Assembly: GCF_000219585.1 (NCBI RefSeq)
Contig: NC_015731.1
Span: 1,984,001 to 2,048,000, forward strand
From: Nitrosomonas sp. Is79A3
GTDB lineage: Bacteria > Pseudomonadota > Gammaproteobacteria > Burkholderiales > Nitrosomonadaceae
Length of the DNA stretch: 64,000 nt
Direction of reading: 5' to 3'
Position 1 is the stretch's first letter, and every line of letters starts with the position of its first letter. The notes beneath the pieces are model-generated. The model saw only the letters and a list, made by a program, of their open reading frames with translations. It was not told the origin of the DNA and made no database searches. Below, one piece after another: positions 1-9,288 of the stretch. Position numbers and translations under genes: made by a program.

Positions 1-2
1 GA

Positions 3-1079
3 ATGGAATATACCGATACAACGCCAGTCAAGGAAATTAATGATATAAATGAATTGCAGTGTCGAATTGAATCAAGCATGCAAAGGCTTTGGCACAAACA
101 AAGTACGCAAATATCAAAAAAACATCAGTCTCCTGCGATCATAGCAAAGTCACCGATGATGCAAAAAATACTGCAATCAATCGAGGTTATTGCACCTACT
201 CTGGCAACGGTGTTAATACAGGGTCAGACAGGTGTAGGTAAAGAGCTGATAGCACGTGCCATACATGCGATGAGCGATCGCTGCCATAAACCATTCGTCA
301 CCATTAATTGCGGCGCAATTCCGGAAAGTCTGATTGAAAGTGCCTTGTTTGGACATGAGAAAGGCGCATTTACTGGTGCTATAGAAGTACACCATGGGTA
401 TTTTGAGCGAGCCGAAGGCGGCACTCTGTTTCTGGATGAAGTTGACTCATTATCGCCAGCGGCACAAACCCGATTGCTTCGTGTGATCCAGGAAGCAGAA
501 TTGGAAAGAGTTGGCGGAAAACAAACATTGGCAGTTGATGTAAGGATCATCTCAGCAACGAATCAAAATCTGGAAAGTCTCGTTAAACAGGATTTATTCC
601 GCAATGATCTGTATTACCGCATCAATGTTGTTCGTTTAAGTATCCCCCCCTTGGCCGAGCGACCGGAAGATTTACCTTATCTTGTGCAATTGATCATTCA
701 GCGATTGAACAAGAGGTATAACAAAGAAGTTGAATCAGTAAGCCGTGAAGTCATGCAGAAAATCCGCGCCTATCATTGGCCAGGCAACGTCCGTGAGTTA
801 GAAAACATCCTTGAACGCAGCATCCTGTTCGTCAGCAGCAAAAAAATGACTGAATTGGATTTAGAGCTACCAACTCAAGCAAAAAACATCGTTGAGTGGA
901 AAAACATAAAAGAACATACCCTTACAAAAATTGAGAAATCATTCCTTGAAACAGCTTTGAAACAGCATCACGGAAATATAAAAAGAGTCTCTGAGAACAT
1001 GGGAATTACTTCTCGTGCTGTTTACGCCAAACTAAAAAAATACGAAATAAACTTGGCAGAATTTCGGATTCTTGATTAA
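3..1079 (+). CDS. Sigma-54-dependent transcriptional activator (NtrC type), 5' end cut by window
   Basis: AAA+ enhancer-binding activator that remodels sigma-54 RNA polymerase. Visible parts are the Walker A loop GQTGVGKE (residues 74-81), the sigma-54 contact loop GAFTGA (121-126), Walker B TLFLDE (141-146) and a C-terminal Fis-type helix-turn-helix (about 310-350, SENMGITSRAVYAKLKKY). The first 45 residues look like the linker that normally follows a receiver domain, and the reading frame is open to base 1, so the true start is probably outside the window and a receiver domain may be missing from view. It lies 32 bp upstream of the P-type ATPase on the same strand. Target genes cannot be named from sequence. 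Confidence 0.9.
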   Translation: MEYTDTTPVKEINDINELQCRIESSMQRLWHKQSTQISKKHQSPAIIAKSPMMQKILQSIEVIAPTLATVLIQGQTGVGKELIARAIHAMSDRCHKPFVTINCGAIPESLIESALFGHEKGAFTGAIEVHHGYFERAEGGTLFLDEVDSLSPAAQTRLLRVIQEAELERVGGKQTLAVDVRIISATNQNLESLVKQDLFRNDLYYRINVVRLSIPPLAERPEDLPYLVQLIIQRLNKRYNKEVESVSREVMQKIRAYHWPGNVRELENILERSILFVSSKKMTELDLELPTQAKNIVEWKNIKEHTLTKIEKSFLETALKQHHGNIKRVSENMGITSRAVYAKLKKYEINLAEFRILD

Positions 1080-1111
1080 AAATCATCCTATGAATTAACT
1101 CTTTCGAAAAA

Positions 1112-3559
1112 ATGCCAATGAGCTCTAATATCCCTGATATTGCCTCAGCTTCTATTTCTGAAACGCTCAAAGCGCTTGATATAAATCCAGAAATAGGCCT
1201 CACACACGTTGAAGTGGATAACCGTAGGAAGGAACATGGCTACAACGAAGTAGCTGAACAAAAAAAGCATCCGGTCCTCATGTTTATCGGGAAATTCTGG
1301 GGGGTGTCGGCGTGGATGCTGGAATTGATTATGATTTTGTCGGCAATTCTGGGTAAATTCTCTGATTTGGTTATAGTGAGCGCATTGCTGGTAGTCAATG
1401 CTGTATTGAGCTTTTTACAGGAACGGCGGGCTGCCGGTGTCGTTGAAACATTGCGTAAACGCTTGCAAGTAAGCGCGCGGGTACTGCGCGAGGGAAGCTG
1501 GCAAGTCTGCCCCGCTCGCGAACTGGTTCCAGGCGACATCATCCGAATGCGCCCCGGCGATATCATTCCGGCGGATATAAAACTCTTCGCTGGAGAATTG
1601 AATGTAGACCAATCGGCTCTGACCGGTGAATCACAGGATGTCGACAAGGTTCTGGGCGAAGTGGTGTCATCGGGATCTGTCGTTCGTCATGGCGAAGGCA
1701 ACGGCGTGGTTATCCTGACTGGAGCAAAAACCTACTTCGGCCGCACCACTGAACTGGTGCAGCAAGCACGACCGAAACTCCACATCGAAGCCGTAGTGGC
1801 TAAGGTGGTTCGCTGGCTTTTCGTTATTGTTGGCGCACTGGTGAGCCTGGTGATCGTCATATCGCTAATCCGCGGCACGCCGCTTCTTGAAATGATTCCA
1901 CTTATGCTCGTCCTATTGATGAGTGCTGTGCCGGTTGCTTTGCCTGTCATGTTTACAGTTAGCATGGCCATCGGATCGAAAGAGTTAGCGAAGCGCGGTG
2001 TGCTGGTCACGCGCCTCAGTGCTGTAGAAGATGCCGCGACGATGGACGTGCTCTGTGTGGACAAAACGGGCACAATCACGATGAACCAACTGGCTGTCAC
2101 TGGCGTGATTCCAATGGAGCATACGACGGAAACCGATGTGTTGTTTGTCGGTGCACTCGCCTCTCAAGAAGCCAACCAGGATCCGATTGACTTGGCATTT
2201 CTGGCTGAGTCGAAAAAACGACAGATCTTTGATGGCATACCCGCTGTCACGCCAGTCTCCTTCACACCTTTCGATGCCACAAACAGACGAACAGAAGCCG
2301 TTGTTGAACAGAGTGGGCAACGACTGCGTGTGATGAAGGGCGCTGTGCGAACCGTCGCCCAGGCCTGCGGGTTTCATCCCCAGGAAATCGAAGCATTGGA
2401 AGCCCGTGTCGCCGAATCTGCCCTCAAAGGTTATCGGACACTGGCGGTGGCGCGCGGCTCCGAAACAGGTACCCTGGCATTAGTCGGATTGGTAACCTTG
2501 TATGATCCGCCTCGCCCGGATGCCAAGCAACTCATCGCTACACTTCACGACCTCGGTGTTCCGGTGAAAATGCTCACGGGTGATGCATTAGCGGTTGCGA
2601 GTGAAATCGCACAGGGAGTCGGGCTACCCAACATCAGGCGCGTAGCGGATTTAAAGGCCGCAAGCGCTCAGGCCGACAACAAAGCAGTAGATTTGTTAGC
2701 AGGCGCCGATGGTTTTGCCGAAGTGTATCCGGAAGATAAATATATCGTGGTGCAGCACCTGCAAGCCGCAGGGCATGTGACCGGTATGACGGGCGATGGT
2801 GTTAACGACGCACCCGCACTGCGCCAGGCCGAAGTGGGCATCGCCGTCAGCACCGCAACCGATGTGGCTAAAGGGGCCGCAAGTGTCGTCCTGACCGAAC
2901 CGGGATTAACCAATATCGTCGCGCTAGTCGAGCAAGGGCGAATGATCTATCAGCGCATTTTAACCTGGATCATCAACAAGATCAGCCGGACGATCCTGAA
3001 AGCCGCCTTCGTGGCTATCGCATTTGTGGTGACCGGCAAGTTCGTCATTTCCGCCTTTGCGATGCTGCTGCTAGTATTTATGACTGACTTTGCGAAGATC
3101 GCTCTCGCCACTGATCATGTGCGGCCGTCCAAGCAACCGGAAACGTGGAACATCGGAGGGTTCATTACCGTATCCGTGGTACTGGGCATCGTCATGGTTG
3201 TAGAGTCGCTACTTCTCTTGTGGATAGGTTGGTCACATTTTAACTTGGCAAAAAATGATGATGCCCTCTACACCTTCAGCTTTCTGACACTGTTCTACTT
3301 TGCCGTTTTCTCAATCGTATCTGCTCGGGAACGTCACTTCTTTTGGTCAACGATGCCCAGCAGAACTCTTGTAATTGCTCTTGTCTCAGTTACTTTCTTG
3401 GGTACCACCCTTACATTCTTGGGACTCCCAGGACTCATGACATTACCCTGGCAGCAAACACTAGTAATTTTCGCTTACGCGATGATTTCTTGTCTCGTAG
3501 TGAACGACAGCATAAAAGTTGCGATGATCAAATGGCGTGTTCCTGCTGCGACAGCATAG
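1112..3559 (+). CDS. P-type ATPase, plasma-membrane proton pump type (P3A)
   Basis: Inner-membrane cation pump driven by ATP. Motifs in order: actuator TGES (171-174), transmembrane PVALPVM, phosphorylation site DKTGT with Asp317, the P-domain MLTGDALAVASE and the hinge TGDGVNDAP (560-568), then a C-terminal membrane bundle. The PVALP transmembrane motif, the absence of heavy-metal CPC motifs and the 815-residue length match the P3A H+-ATPase group known from plants, fungi and some bacteria and archaea. The start could also be the ATG six bases downstream; no strong ribosome site is seen. Its coding sequence looks more GC-rich than its neighbours, which suggests transfer. Proton rather than another cation is inferred from the family. 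Confidence 0.88.
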   Translation: MPMSSNIPDIASASISETLKALDINPEIGLTHVEVDNRRKEHGYNEVAEQKKHPVLMFIGKFWGVSAWMLELIMILSAILGKFSDLVIVSALLVVNAVLSFLQERRAAGVVETLRKRLQVSARVLREGSWQVCPARELVPGDIIRMRPGDIIPADIKLFAGELNVDQSALTGESQDVDKVLGEVVSSGSVVRHGEGNGVVILTGAKTYFGRTTELVQQARPKLHIEAVVAKVVRWLFVIVGALVSLVIVISLIRGTPLLEMIPLMLVLLMSAVPVALPVMFTVSMAIGSKELAKRGVLVTRLSAVEDAATMDVLCVDKTGTITMNQLAVTGVIPMEHTTETDVLFVGALASQEANQDPIDLAFLAESKKRQIFDGIPAVTPVSFTPFDATNRRTEAVVEQSGQRLRVMKGAVRTVAQACGFHPQEIEALEARVAESALKGYRTLAVARGSETGTLALVGLVTLYDPPRPDAKQLIATLHDLGVPVKMLTGDALAVASEIAQGVGLPNIRRVADLKAASAQADNKAVDLLAGADGFAEVYPEDKYIVVQHLQAAGHVTGMTGDGVNDAPALRQAEVGIAVSTATDVAKGAASVVLTEPGLTNIVALVEQGRMIYQRILTWIINKISRTILKAAFVAIAFVVTGKFVISAFAMLLLVFMTDFAKIALATDHVRPSKQPETWNIGGFITVSVVLGIVMVVESLLLLWIGWSHFNLAKNDDALYTFSFLTLFYFAVFSIVSARERHFFWSTMPSRTLVIALVSVTFLGTTLTFLGLPGLMTLPWQQTLVIFAYAMISCLVVNDSIKVAMIKWRVPAATA

Positions 3560-3869
3560 CCAGCAAGGATAAATAGGATGAGAACCTGATGTATTCCACG
3601 AAATCACCTGTGTAAATTTCGGAGTTAAGATGATGTACCACTAGAACGCATTAATATTTGCGATTATCGTGGGAAAAAGTATACGGGATATTGCCAGAAA
3701 CAAATGCGAGTTAGGTATACAATGAGATTGCCATTTGTAATTCTGGGATTAATGCAAAAGGAATTTTAAAAAATTTTCCTTTAATAATTATTGCAGAACT
3801 AGATTTTTCATTTGGCGATATAAAAGAATGGTTAATGTTCTGTCTATTCATATTATTAATGGAGGCAAA
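3560..3869. other. Intergenic region, no gene seen
   Basis: About 310 bases between the ATPase stop and the peroxidase start. It is AT-rich, with no convincing reading frame, RNA gene or strong hairpin. The promoter of the peroxidase gene presumably lies in its right half. Confidence 0.5.
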
Positions 3870-4922
3870 ATGAAAGTATTTTTATTTCTGGCGCTGACGC
3901 TAAGTTCCTATAGTTATGCGCAAAGTGGTCATGACCATCAAGTCGATACGAAAAAGACTGATCAGCATGGTGGAATGCACGAGGGCGATCATCATGGCGG
4001 AATGGGCGGAATGCATGGTGGCCACCATGCATTAGATAAAAATACCTTAAAACAATTTTTTGAACCACTTCCCGTATCCATTATTGATGAGAAAAAGAAT
4101 GAAGCCTTGATCAAACTTGGCAAGAAGCTTTATCTGGATCCCCGGCTTTCGATCAATGATCAGATCTCCTGCAACTCTTGTCATAGACTCGATAATTTTG
4201 GTGTAGACAGCCAACCCACATCACCAGGCCATGAAGGTAAACGCGGTGGCAGAAATTCTCCAACTACCATGAATGCGGCGCTTCATATCGCTCAATTCTG
4301 GGATGGACGTGCCAAAGATGTAGAGGAGCAGGCGCTGGGGCCCATTCTGAATCCAATTGAAATGGGCATGCCCAATGAAGCTGCCGTCGTCGATAAATTA
4401 AAAAAAATAGAAGAATATAAAGGACTTTTCGCAGAAGCTTTCAAGGGCGAAAAAGATCCATACCAATACAAAAATATTGGTAAAGCAATCGGTGCTTTTG
4501 AACGCACACTACTAACCCCTTCCCGATTCGATGACTATCTCAAAGGCGACGAGAATGCTCTGAACGATAGTGAGAAAAGAGGCCTGACAAAATTTGTTCA
4601 TATGGGATGCGCTACTTGTCACAATGGGGTAGTGATTGGTGGAAATTCATACAAAAAAATAGGTGTTGTTGAACCCTATGAAACAAAGGATATGGGACGG
4701 TTTGAAATAACTGGGATTGAAACTGACAAGCATGTATTTAAAGTGCCGAGTCTTAGAAATATCACCAAAACAGGTCCTTATTTCCATGATGGTTCAGTTG
4801 AAACACTTGATGAAGCCATTCGATTAATGGCAAAACATCAACTTGGTCGGCAAGTTGGTCCTGGATTTGTTGATGATGTAAAAGCGTTTCTGGGTTCCTT
4901 AGCGAGTAAAAGTAAGGAATAA
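3870..4922 (+). CDS. Dihaem cytochrome c peroxidase, MauG/CcpA family
   Basis: Periplasmic dihaem protein, by family a hydrogen peroxide reductase or MauG-like oxidase. A signal peptide (residues 1-18, cleaved after YAQ) precedes two c-type haem sites, CNSCH (101-105) and CATCH (247-251). The conserved WDGRAKDVEEQALGP block and NPIEMGMP follow the first haem. The start is placed at 3870 because GGAGG lies 5 bases upstream and the signal peptide begins there; a longer frame starts at 3828. Residues 20-53 form an unusual His/Met/Gly-rich stretch (HGGMHEGDHHGGMGGMHGG) that could bind copper or another metal. It is followed by a DsrE-like gene in the same direction. Confidence 0.93.
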   Translation: MKVFLFLALTLSSYSYAQSGHDHQVDTKKTDQHGGMHEGDHHGGMGGMHGGHHALDKNTLKQFFEPLPVSIIDEKKNEALIKLGKKLYLDPRLSINDQISCNSCHRLDNFGVDSQPTSPGHEGKRGGRNSPTTMNAALHIAQFWDGRAKDVEEQALGPILNPIEMGMPNEAAVVDKLKKIEEYKGLFAEAFKGEKDPYQYKNIGKAIGAFERTLLTPSRFDDYLKGDENALNDSEKRGLTKFVHMGCATCHNGVVIGGNSYKKIGVVEPYETKDMGRFEITGIETDKHVFKVPSLRNITKTGPYFHDGSVETLDEAIRLMAKHQLGRQVGPGFVDDVKAFLGSLASKSKE

Positions 4923-4937
4923 ACTTAAAAAATATAG

Positions 4938-4957
4938 CCGGGGGTATACACCCCCGG
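4938..4957 (+). terminator. GC-rich hairpin between peroxidase and DsrE genes
   Basis: A perfect 8-bp stem (CCGGGGGT / ACCCCCGG) with loop ATAC lies 15 bases after the peroxidase stop. There is no T-run behind it, so it may act as an mRNA-stabilising or attenuating hairpin rather than a full terminator. Confidence 0.5.
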
Positions 4958-4970
4958 ATGAGGAGCTTAA

Positions 4971-5324
4971 ATGCATTACGTTATTTCCACGACTTGGGGT
5001 CCGACCGATGTCACGCGGGCTGCGTTACCGTTCATATTTGCTGCCTCTGCCCTACAGGCAGGGGATACAGTAATGATTATGCTTTTTCATGATGCTGTAA
5101 CTATTGCTATTGATGGAACCCATCAGAAGATGATTCCTTTCGGTCCACCTTCAAAATTTGCTGAAGTATTTTCCAATCCGAATGCTAAGATTCTCGTGTG
5201 CAAACCTTGTGCTGAGGCGCGTTCCATCAGAGAAGATATGCTGGTGAAGAATGCTATATTTGGGGGAATGAACGATCTGCATCATGATGTATCCCGTCAG
5301 GATGCGAAATTCATCAGTTTTTAA
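4971..5324 (+). CDS. DsrE/DsrF-like family protein
   Basis: Small soluble protein of 117 residues with the DsrE-like fold pattern: an N-terminal beta strand, the AALPFIFAASALQAGDTVMIMLFHDAV segment typical of the family, and a single-cysteine region KILVCKPCAEARSI near residues 77-86. DsrE-like proteins are sulfur-relay or sulfur-carrier proteins, but many members have no assigned role. AGGAG at 4961-4965 sets the start. It sits 48 bp after the dihaem peroxidase and may be co-transcribed through the intervening hairpin. A role in thiol or persulfide handling is only an inference. Confidence 0.8.
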   Translation: MHYVISTTWGPTDVTRAALPFIFAASALQAGDTVMIMLFHDAVTIAIDGTHQKMIPFGPPSKFAEVFSNPNAKILVCKPCAEARSIREDMLVKNAIFGGMNDLHHDVSRQDAKFISF

Positions 5325-5478
5325 TGCGCTCCACATTCTTAATCGTCAGATCGTGTATGTTCCGTGCATTTGTCATTATCCTTAATCCGATATTCAGTTG
5401 AACTTAGCTCAGATTTTCCATTAGACCTTATTAAGAAACAAATCTCCGAACAGATGAAACGAAAATAGTATATTTGTT

Positions 5479-6729
5479 ATGAGATCAATTGCAGCATCGG
5501 TTATTTTGGTTATCTTCTTTGCCTTGCTACCGGCATTGACTGTCGTTTCTTCATTGTCATTGAATGTACTCGGATTTGGTCTCTTGTCGGGCTGGCTAGG
5601 AACTGGATTGATTGCAGCGAGTTTGCTGTTAATAATTCGTGAACCAGCATGGGCAACTTGGTTTGGGGGCTTGCAACAGATGTACCGATGGCACCATGGA
5701 ATGGGTGTACTAGGTTTTGTATTGTTACTAGCGCATCCTTTATTGCTAGCCGGTCACTACTTGCCATTGGATCCCGATATTGCATGGGAGTATTTATCCC
5801 CACTTAATCCGCAATCGACTAATATCTTGGGCTGGTTGGCATTAATCATTTTTACGCTTGGCATGGCAGCGACCTTTGTTCTACATCTGCCTTATGGTAT
5901 GTGGCGGCGCTTTCATATGTTATTGGTCATAGCGATAGCATTAGGTTTGGGACATATTTGGTCTGTGAGTGGATTTTCCATCAGCCTTACAGCGGCCTTG
6001 CTTCCTGCGGTAATATCCGTGGGATGGCGATTATTGCGTGCTGACCAAGGTATTGGTGCCCGTCCTTATGAGGTCAGCGCAGTCGATCATCCAGCGAAAG
6101 ACATCACTGAGGTAAATTTACGGCCGCTGGCAAGACCCATACCGATTGCACCCAGTCAGTTTATAAGTGCGGCTTTTTTTGAAGGGCCACATTTTCAAGG
6201 CTGTGGTGATTTTCATCCGTATACCGTAAGTCATATCGCAAAAGATGGTAGTTTGACGTTGAGTATTAAGGCATTGGGAGATTGCACGCAGCATATACAG
6301 TCACTGGAACCGGGTGTTGCTGTTCGCTTGCAAGGACCTTACGGTACCTTCTTACTTGATCGTCCAATCGCGCCAGAAGTATGGATCGCTGCTGGTGTTG
6401 GCCTAACTCCTTTTCTAGCATTGCTGCGAAGTCAAACACTCACCCAGCACACCGATATGTTTTATGTTCATCGTGAAAGCGAGAGCGTTCCTTACGAAGA
6501 AGAACTGCAGATGTTTGCAACCAACCAAGCGCTCCTATGTTTTCATTCTTTGTCGATGACGAATGATTTAACACTTTTATTCACGTGGTTGGAAAGCATT
6601 GATAAGCTCAATAAGAAACAGGTGTATCTGTGCGGCCCACCGCCATTCATGGCTAAGGTTACCAAGTGGCTACGGGAACATGACATGCCTAGGCAACAAA
6701 TTCATTTTGAACAATTCGATTTCCGTTAA
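5479..6729 (+). CDS. Ferric-reductase-like flavocytochrome (FRE/NOX-type membrane oxidoreductase)
   Basis: Membrane electron-transfer protein of 416 residues. The N-terminal half holds about six hydrophobic helices with spaced histidines suited to bind b haems (YRWHHGMGVLGFVLLLAHP and WRRFHMLLVIAIALGLGHIW). The C-terminal half is a ferredoxin-reductase module: HPYTVS for FAD, GPYGTF, the nucleotide-binding AAGVGLTPFLALL, and YLCGPPPFM near the end. It should move electrons from NAD(P)H across the membrane to iron, oxygen or a periplasmic acceptor. The gene stands alone on the plus strand, after the peroxidase/DsrE pair and convergent with pstS. No clear ribosome site is seen before the ATG. 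Confidence 0.85.
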   Translation: MRSIAASVILVIFFALLPALTVVSSLSLNVLGFGLLSGWLGTGLIAASLLLIIREPAWATWFGGLQQMYRWHHGMGVLGFVLLLAHPLLLAGHYLPLDPDIAWEYLSPLNPQSTNILGWLALIIFTLGMAATFVLHLPYGMWRRFHMLLVIAIALGLGHIWSVSGFSISLTAALLPAVISVGWRLLRADQGIGARPYEVSAVDHPAKDITEVNLRPLARPIPIAPSQFISAAFFEGPHFQGCGDFHPYTVSHIAKDGSLTLSIKALGDCTQHIQSLEPGVAVRLQGPYGTFLLDRPIAPEVWIAAGVGLTPFLALLRSQTLTQHTDMFYVHRESESVPYEEELQMFATNQALLCFHSLSMTNDLTLLFTWLESIDKLNKKQVYLCGPPPFMAKVTKWLREHDMPRQQIHFEQFDFR

Positions 6730-6970
6730 TGAGTATATTGGGTTGATTGTTCCAATGAGAGATACCTGCTCTAATCGATAATACAAGCAGGTTCATTTGG
6801 TGAAAAAACGCTTTTGCGCGATTAAAGCAATATCACGCAGTGGCAACATGATATAACAAACTGAAGAGAAATTAAGAAAATATGGCTGTCAAGACTTGTG
6901 GATATCTGTGGCTACCTTTGTGAAATGTCAACAGACTCTAGTAGAGGTTTTTTTCAACACACCTTATTTG

Positions 6971-7957
6971 CTATAAATTAGATTCTAGTATAAGTATTTC
7001 TTCTAGTTTTATGTTGATTACCCTGTCTTTAAATACGGTACCTACTTTTCTCTTATTAAAGTGCTCTCTATTGAGGTTATATACTTCTTTAGAAAGAGGA
7101 AAATATTTGACTTTAGCCACAAGCTCTCGTGCATTCTTCATATAAAAATGAACAAATTCTTTTACTTCTGGCTTATTCGTTGATTTGGCTCTGACGTAGA
7201 TAAATAGTGGGCGCGATAACGGTTGATAGCTACCATTCTCTACAGTAGCGGCAGATGGAAATACCGCTCCTTTTCCACTATCAACTCCGACTGCATTGAC
7301 TTTCTGGCTGTTCTCACTGTAATAAGCAAAACCGAAAAAGCCTAATGCATATTGATCGCCTGCGACACCTTGTACTAGAACGTAGGCATCCTCTGAAGCA
7401 GAAAAGTCACCACGACCCGATTTAGCTTTGCCAACAATAGCTTCAGTGAAGTAATCAAATGTGCCTGAATCTGCACCTGCGCCATAGAGATGAATTTTTT
7501 TGTCAGGCCATGCAGAGTTTATTTGATTCCAGTTATTAATTTTACCTTGAGCCTCTGGTTCCCAGATTTTCTTCAGTTCATCAACTGTAATGGTTTTGCT
7601 CCAAGTATTCTTTGGATTGATAGCGACGGTTAAGGCATCAAAAGCAATAGGCATTTCAATATATTGCACTCCTTCCTTTTTACAAACTTCCATTTCCAAG
7701 TGTGTAATAGGGCGAGATGCATTTACGATATCAATTTCATTTTGGCATAATTTCCTGAAGCCACCGTCCGTACCAGAAATACCAACTGTGACATGGATTG
7801 AGCCATGCGTGGCTTTCTGAAAATCTTCTGCAATGGCTTCTGTAATGGGAAAAACAGTGCTGGAGCCATCAATTTTAACAATTGGACTGGCATTGACAGT
7901 TGTAGCGCTCAAAAAAATAATTGTCATGAGTATTCTAGAGTTAAATGAATTCAACAT
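6971..7957 (-). CDS. pstS: PstS-like phosphate-binding periplasmic protein
   Basis: Solute-binding protein of 328 residues with a signal peptide (MLNSFNSRILMTIIFLSATTVNA) and the PstS phosphate-site signatures: IDGSSTVFPITEA near residue 30, SGTDGGFRKLC, NASRPI, and GAGADSGTFDYFTEA. It is the last gene of a minus-strand operon behind the response regulator and histidine kinase, 68 bp after the kinase stop, with GGGAGA before the ATG. No pstC, pstA, pstB or phoU is nearby. It could supply phosphate to a transporter encoded elsewhere, or act as a sensory partner of the kinase; the second idea is inference from the operon. Confidence 0.9.
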   Translation of the reverse strand: MLNSFNSRILMTIIFLSATTVNASPIVKIDGSSTVFPITEAIAEDFQKATHGSIHVTVGISGTDGGFRKLCQNEIDIVNASRPITHLEMEVCKKEGVQYIEMPIAFDALTVAINPKNTWSKTITVDELKKIWEPEAQGKINNWNQINSAWPDKKIHLYGAGADSGTFDYFTEAIVGKAKSGRGDFSASEDAYVLVQGVAGDQYALGFFGFAYYSENSQKVNAVGVDSGKGAVFPSAATVENGSYQPLSRPLFIYVRAKSTNKPEVKEFVHFYMKNARELVAKVKYFPLSKEVYNLNREHFNKRKVGTVFKDRVINIKLEEILILESNL

Positions 7958-8025
7958 TAATGTCTCCCAAATGACAAATAAAAGTAAAAAAATCTTGTAA
8001 ATTCATGGTATATATATTAAGTGGG

Positions 8026-9288
8026 TTAAATGGAATTGAACAACACTGTAAATCTTGAACCTTGATCTTTCGTACTTTCGAAAGATATAGTCCAATCGTA
8101 ACGCTCACAGATGCGCTGAACAATTGCGAGACCTAATTTAATTCTATCTGCATCGCCCAAATTATCCTTTACAGATTCTTTAAATATTTGAGCCTGCGCA
8201 AACACATCTATTCCAATCCCAGTGTCCATGACCGTTAGCTGATCGGATGTTAATGATATTAAAACAGTACCCCGCTTGGTAAATCGAAATGCATTTCGCA
8301 CCAGATTGGCGACCAAAACGCTAAGAACTCCTGGCGGCGCCGACACTTTTAAATGTCCATTTTCTTCGAACTTTATTTCAATTGGTTTGTTTCCTAACCA
8401 TACACGTTGCTGTTCAATCACTTTTCGGACAATTGGCTCCATTTCACAGGAATATTGGTATTGGGTCGATTCGTCAATAATCTGCGCCAGTACTAGAAAG
8501 GTTTCAATCAATTCAGACATCTCGTCAGCCCCACGCTGAATTCGCAGGATTTGCTCTTGTTCTTTGGCAGATAGATTCGGTCTGCCGGCCAAAACTTCTG
8601 CCGCCAAACTTATGCTCGTAACTGGCGTCCGTAATTCATGACTTACATTGCATGCAAATTCCTTCTCGCGGATTAACAGATTTTGCAATTGATGATGATA
8701 GTGATTCAACACTTTAGCCAGATCGCCTATTTCATCATCACTGAATTCTGAAATATCCAAAAACCTCTTTGGATATTTACTAAGGGTGGTAATCTGATTA
8801 GAGAGCAGTGTAATAGGTTGAATAACTTTATGTGCCAATTTCCAACCAATAACGAGTGCTATTATTAAGGTGACAATCAAACACGACCAAATCACCCGGA
8901 CGAAATCTTGTTCACGCTTTTGGATATTAGTTTCGTTAATTTGCACGGTAAAACACATATCGCCGATATGCTCGACCAGCACTCGATAGTTTTGATTATC
9001 GTACATCACTTCGTGTGTACCCTGAGGTAAATCCCGTACATGCTCTGGTAGACTGGATAATTCATTGAGTGGCGTAATGTAAATCGAATAGAATAACCCA
9101 GCTAGGCGCGTAGCTTCACCCTGTTTTTGTATATGTTTTAGCTCGGTGTGTCGTAAGACATCGAGAATGTGCATTTCGCTTGATTTCAATGCAATAACCA
9201 AGCTCAGTCCAAGTATAAGGATTAACGAGATTCCAAATATCAGAAACGCAAGAACGATATGTCGACCGATTCGGCTATTCTTCTGCAT
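8026..9288 (-). CDS. Sensor histidine kinase of an OmpR-type two-component system
   Basis: Inner-membrane kinase of 420 residues: transmembrane helix about 11-33, a short periplasmic sensor of roughly 100 residues, second helix about 132-150, HAMP linker, dimerisation/phosphoacceptor helix with His217 (NVSHELRTP), and a HATPase domain with an N-box (NLVRNAFRFTKRG) and the DTGIG box. It overlaps the upstream response regulator by 14 bp, so translation is probably coupled. The periplasmic domain (LPEHVRDLPQGTHEV) resembles the sensors of PhoQ/ColS-like kinases only loosely. The signal cannot be read from the sequence, though a PstS-like protein and metal/stress genes surround it. Confidence 0.92.
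   Translation of the reverse strand: MQKNSRIGRHIVLAFLIFGISLILILGLSLVIALKSSEMHILDVLRHTELKHIQKQGEATRLAGLFYSIYITPLNELSSLPEHVRDLPQGTHEVMYDNQNYRVLVEHIGDMCFTVQINETNIQKREQDFVRVIWSCLIVTLIIALVIGWKLAHKVIQPITLLSNQITTLSKYPKRFLDISEFSDDEIGDLAKVLNHYHHQLQNLLIREKEFACNVSHELRTPVTSISLAAEVLAGRPNLSAKEQEQILRIQRGADEMSELIETFLVLAQIIDESTQYQYSCEMEPIVRKVIEQQRVWLGNKPIEIKFEENGHLKVSAPPGVLSVLVANLVRNAFRFTKRGTVLISLTSDQLTVMDTGIGIDVFAQAQIFKESVKDNLGDADRIKLGLAIVQRICERYDWTISFESTKDQGSRFTVLFNSI

Noticed and set aside
3828..3869. Longer N terminus for the dihaem peroxidase
   Set aside because: The extra 14 codons would precede the signal peptide, while GGAGG stands right before the ATG at 3870.
6931..6957. Terminator after the flavocytochrome gene
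   Set aside because: CTCT-AGT-AGAG followed by T7 looks terminator-like, but the stem is only four pairs and lies 200 bp from the stop codon, so it is not counted as a feature.
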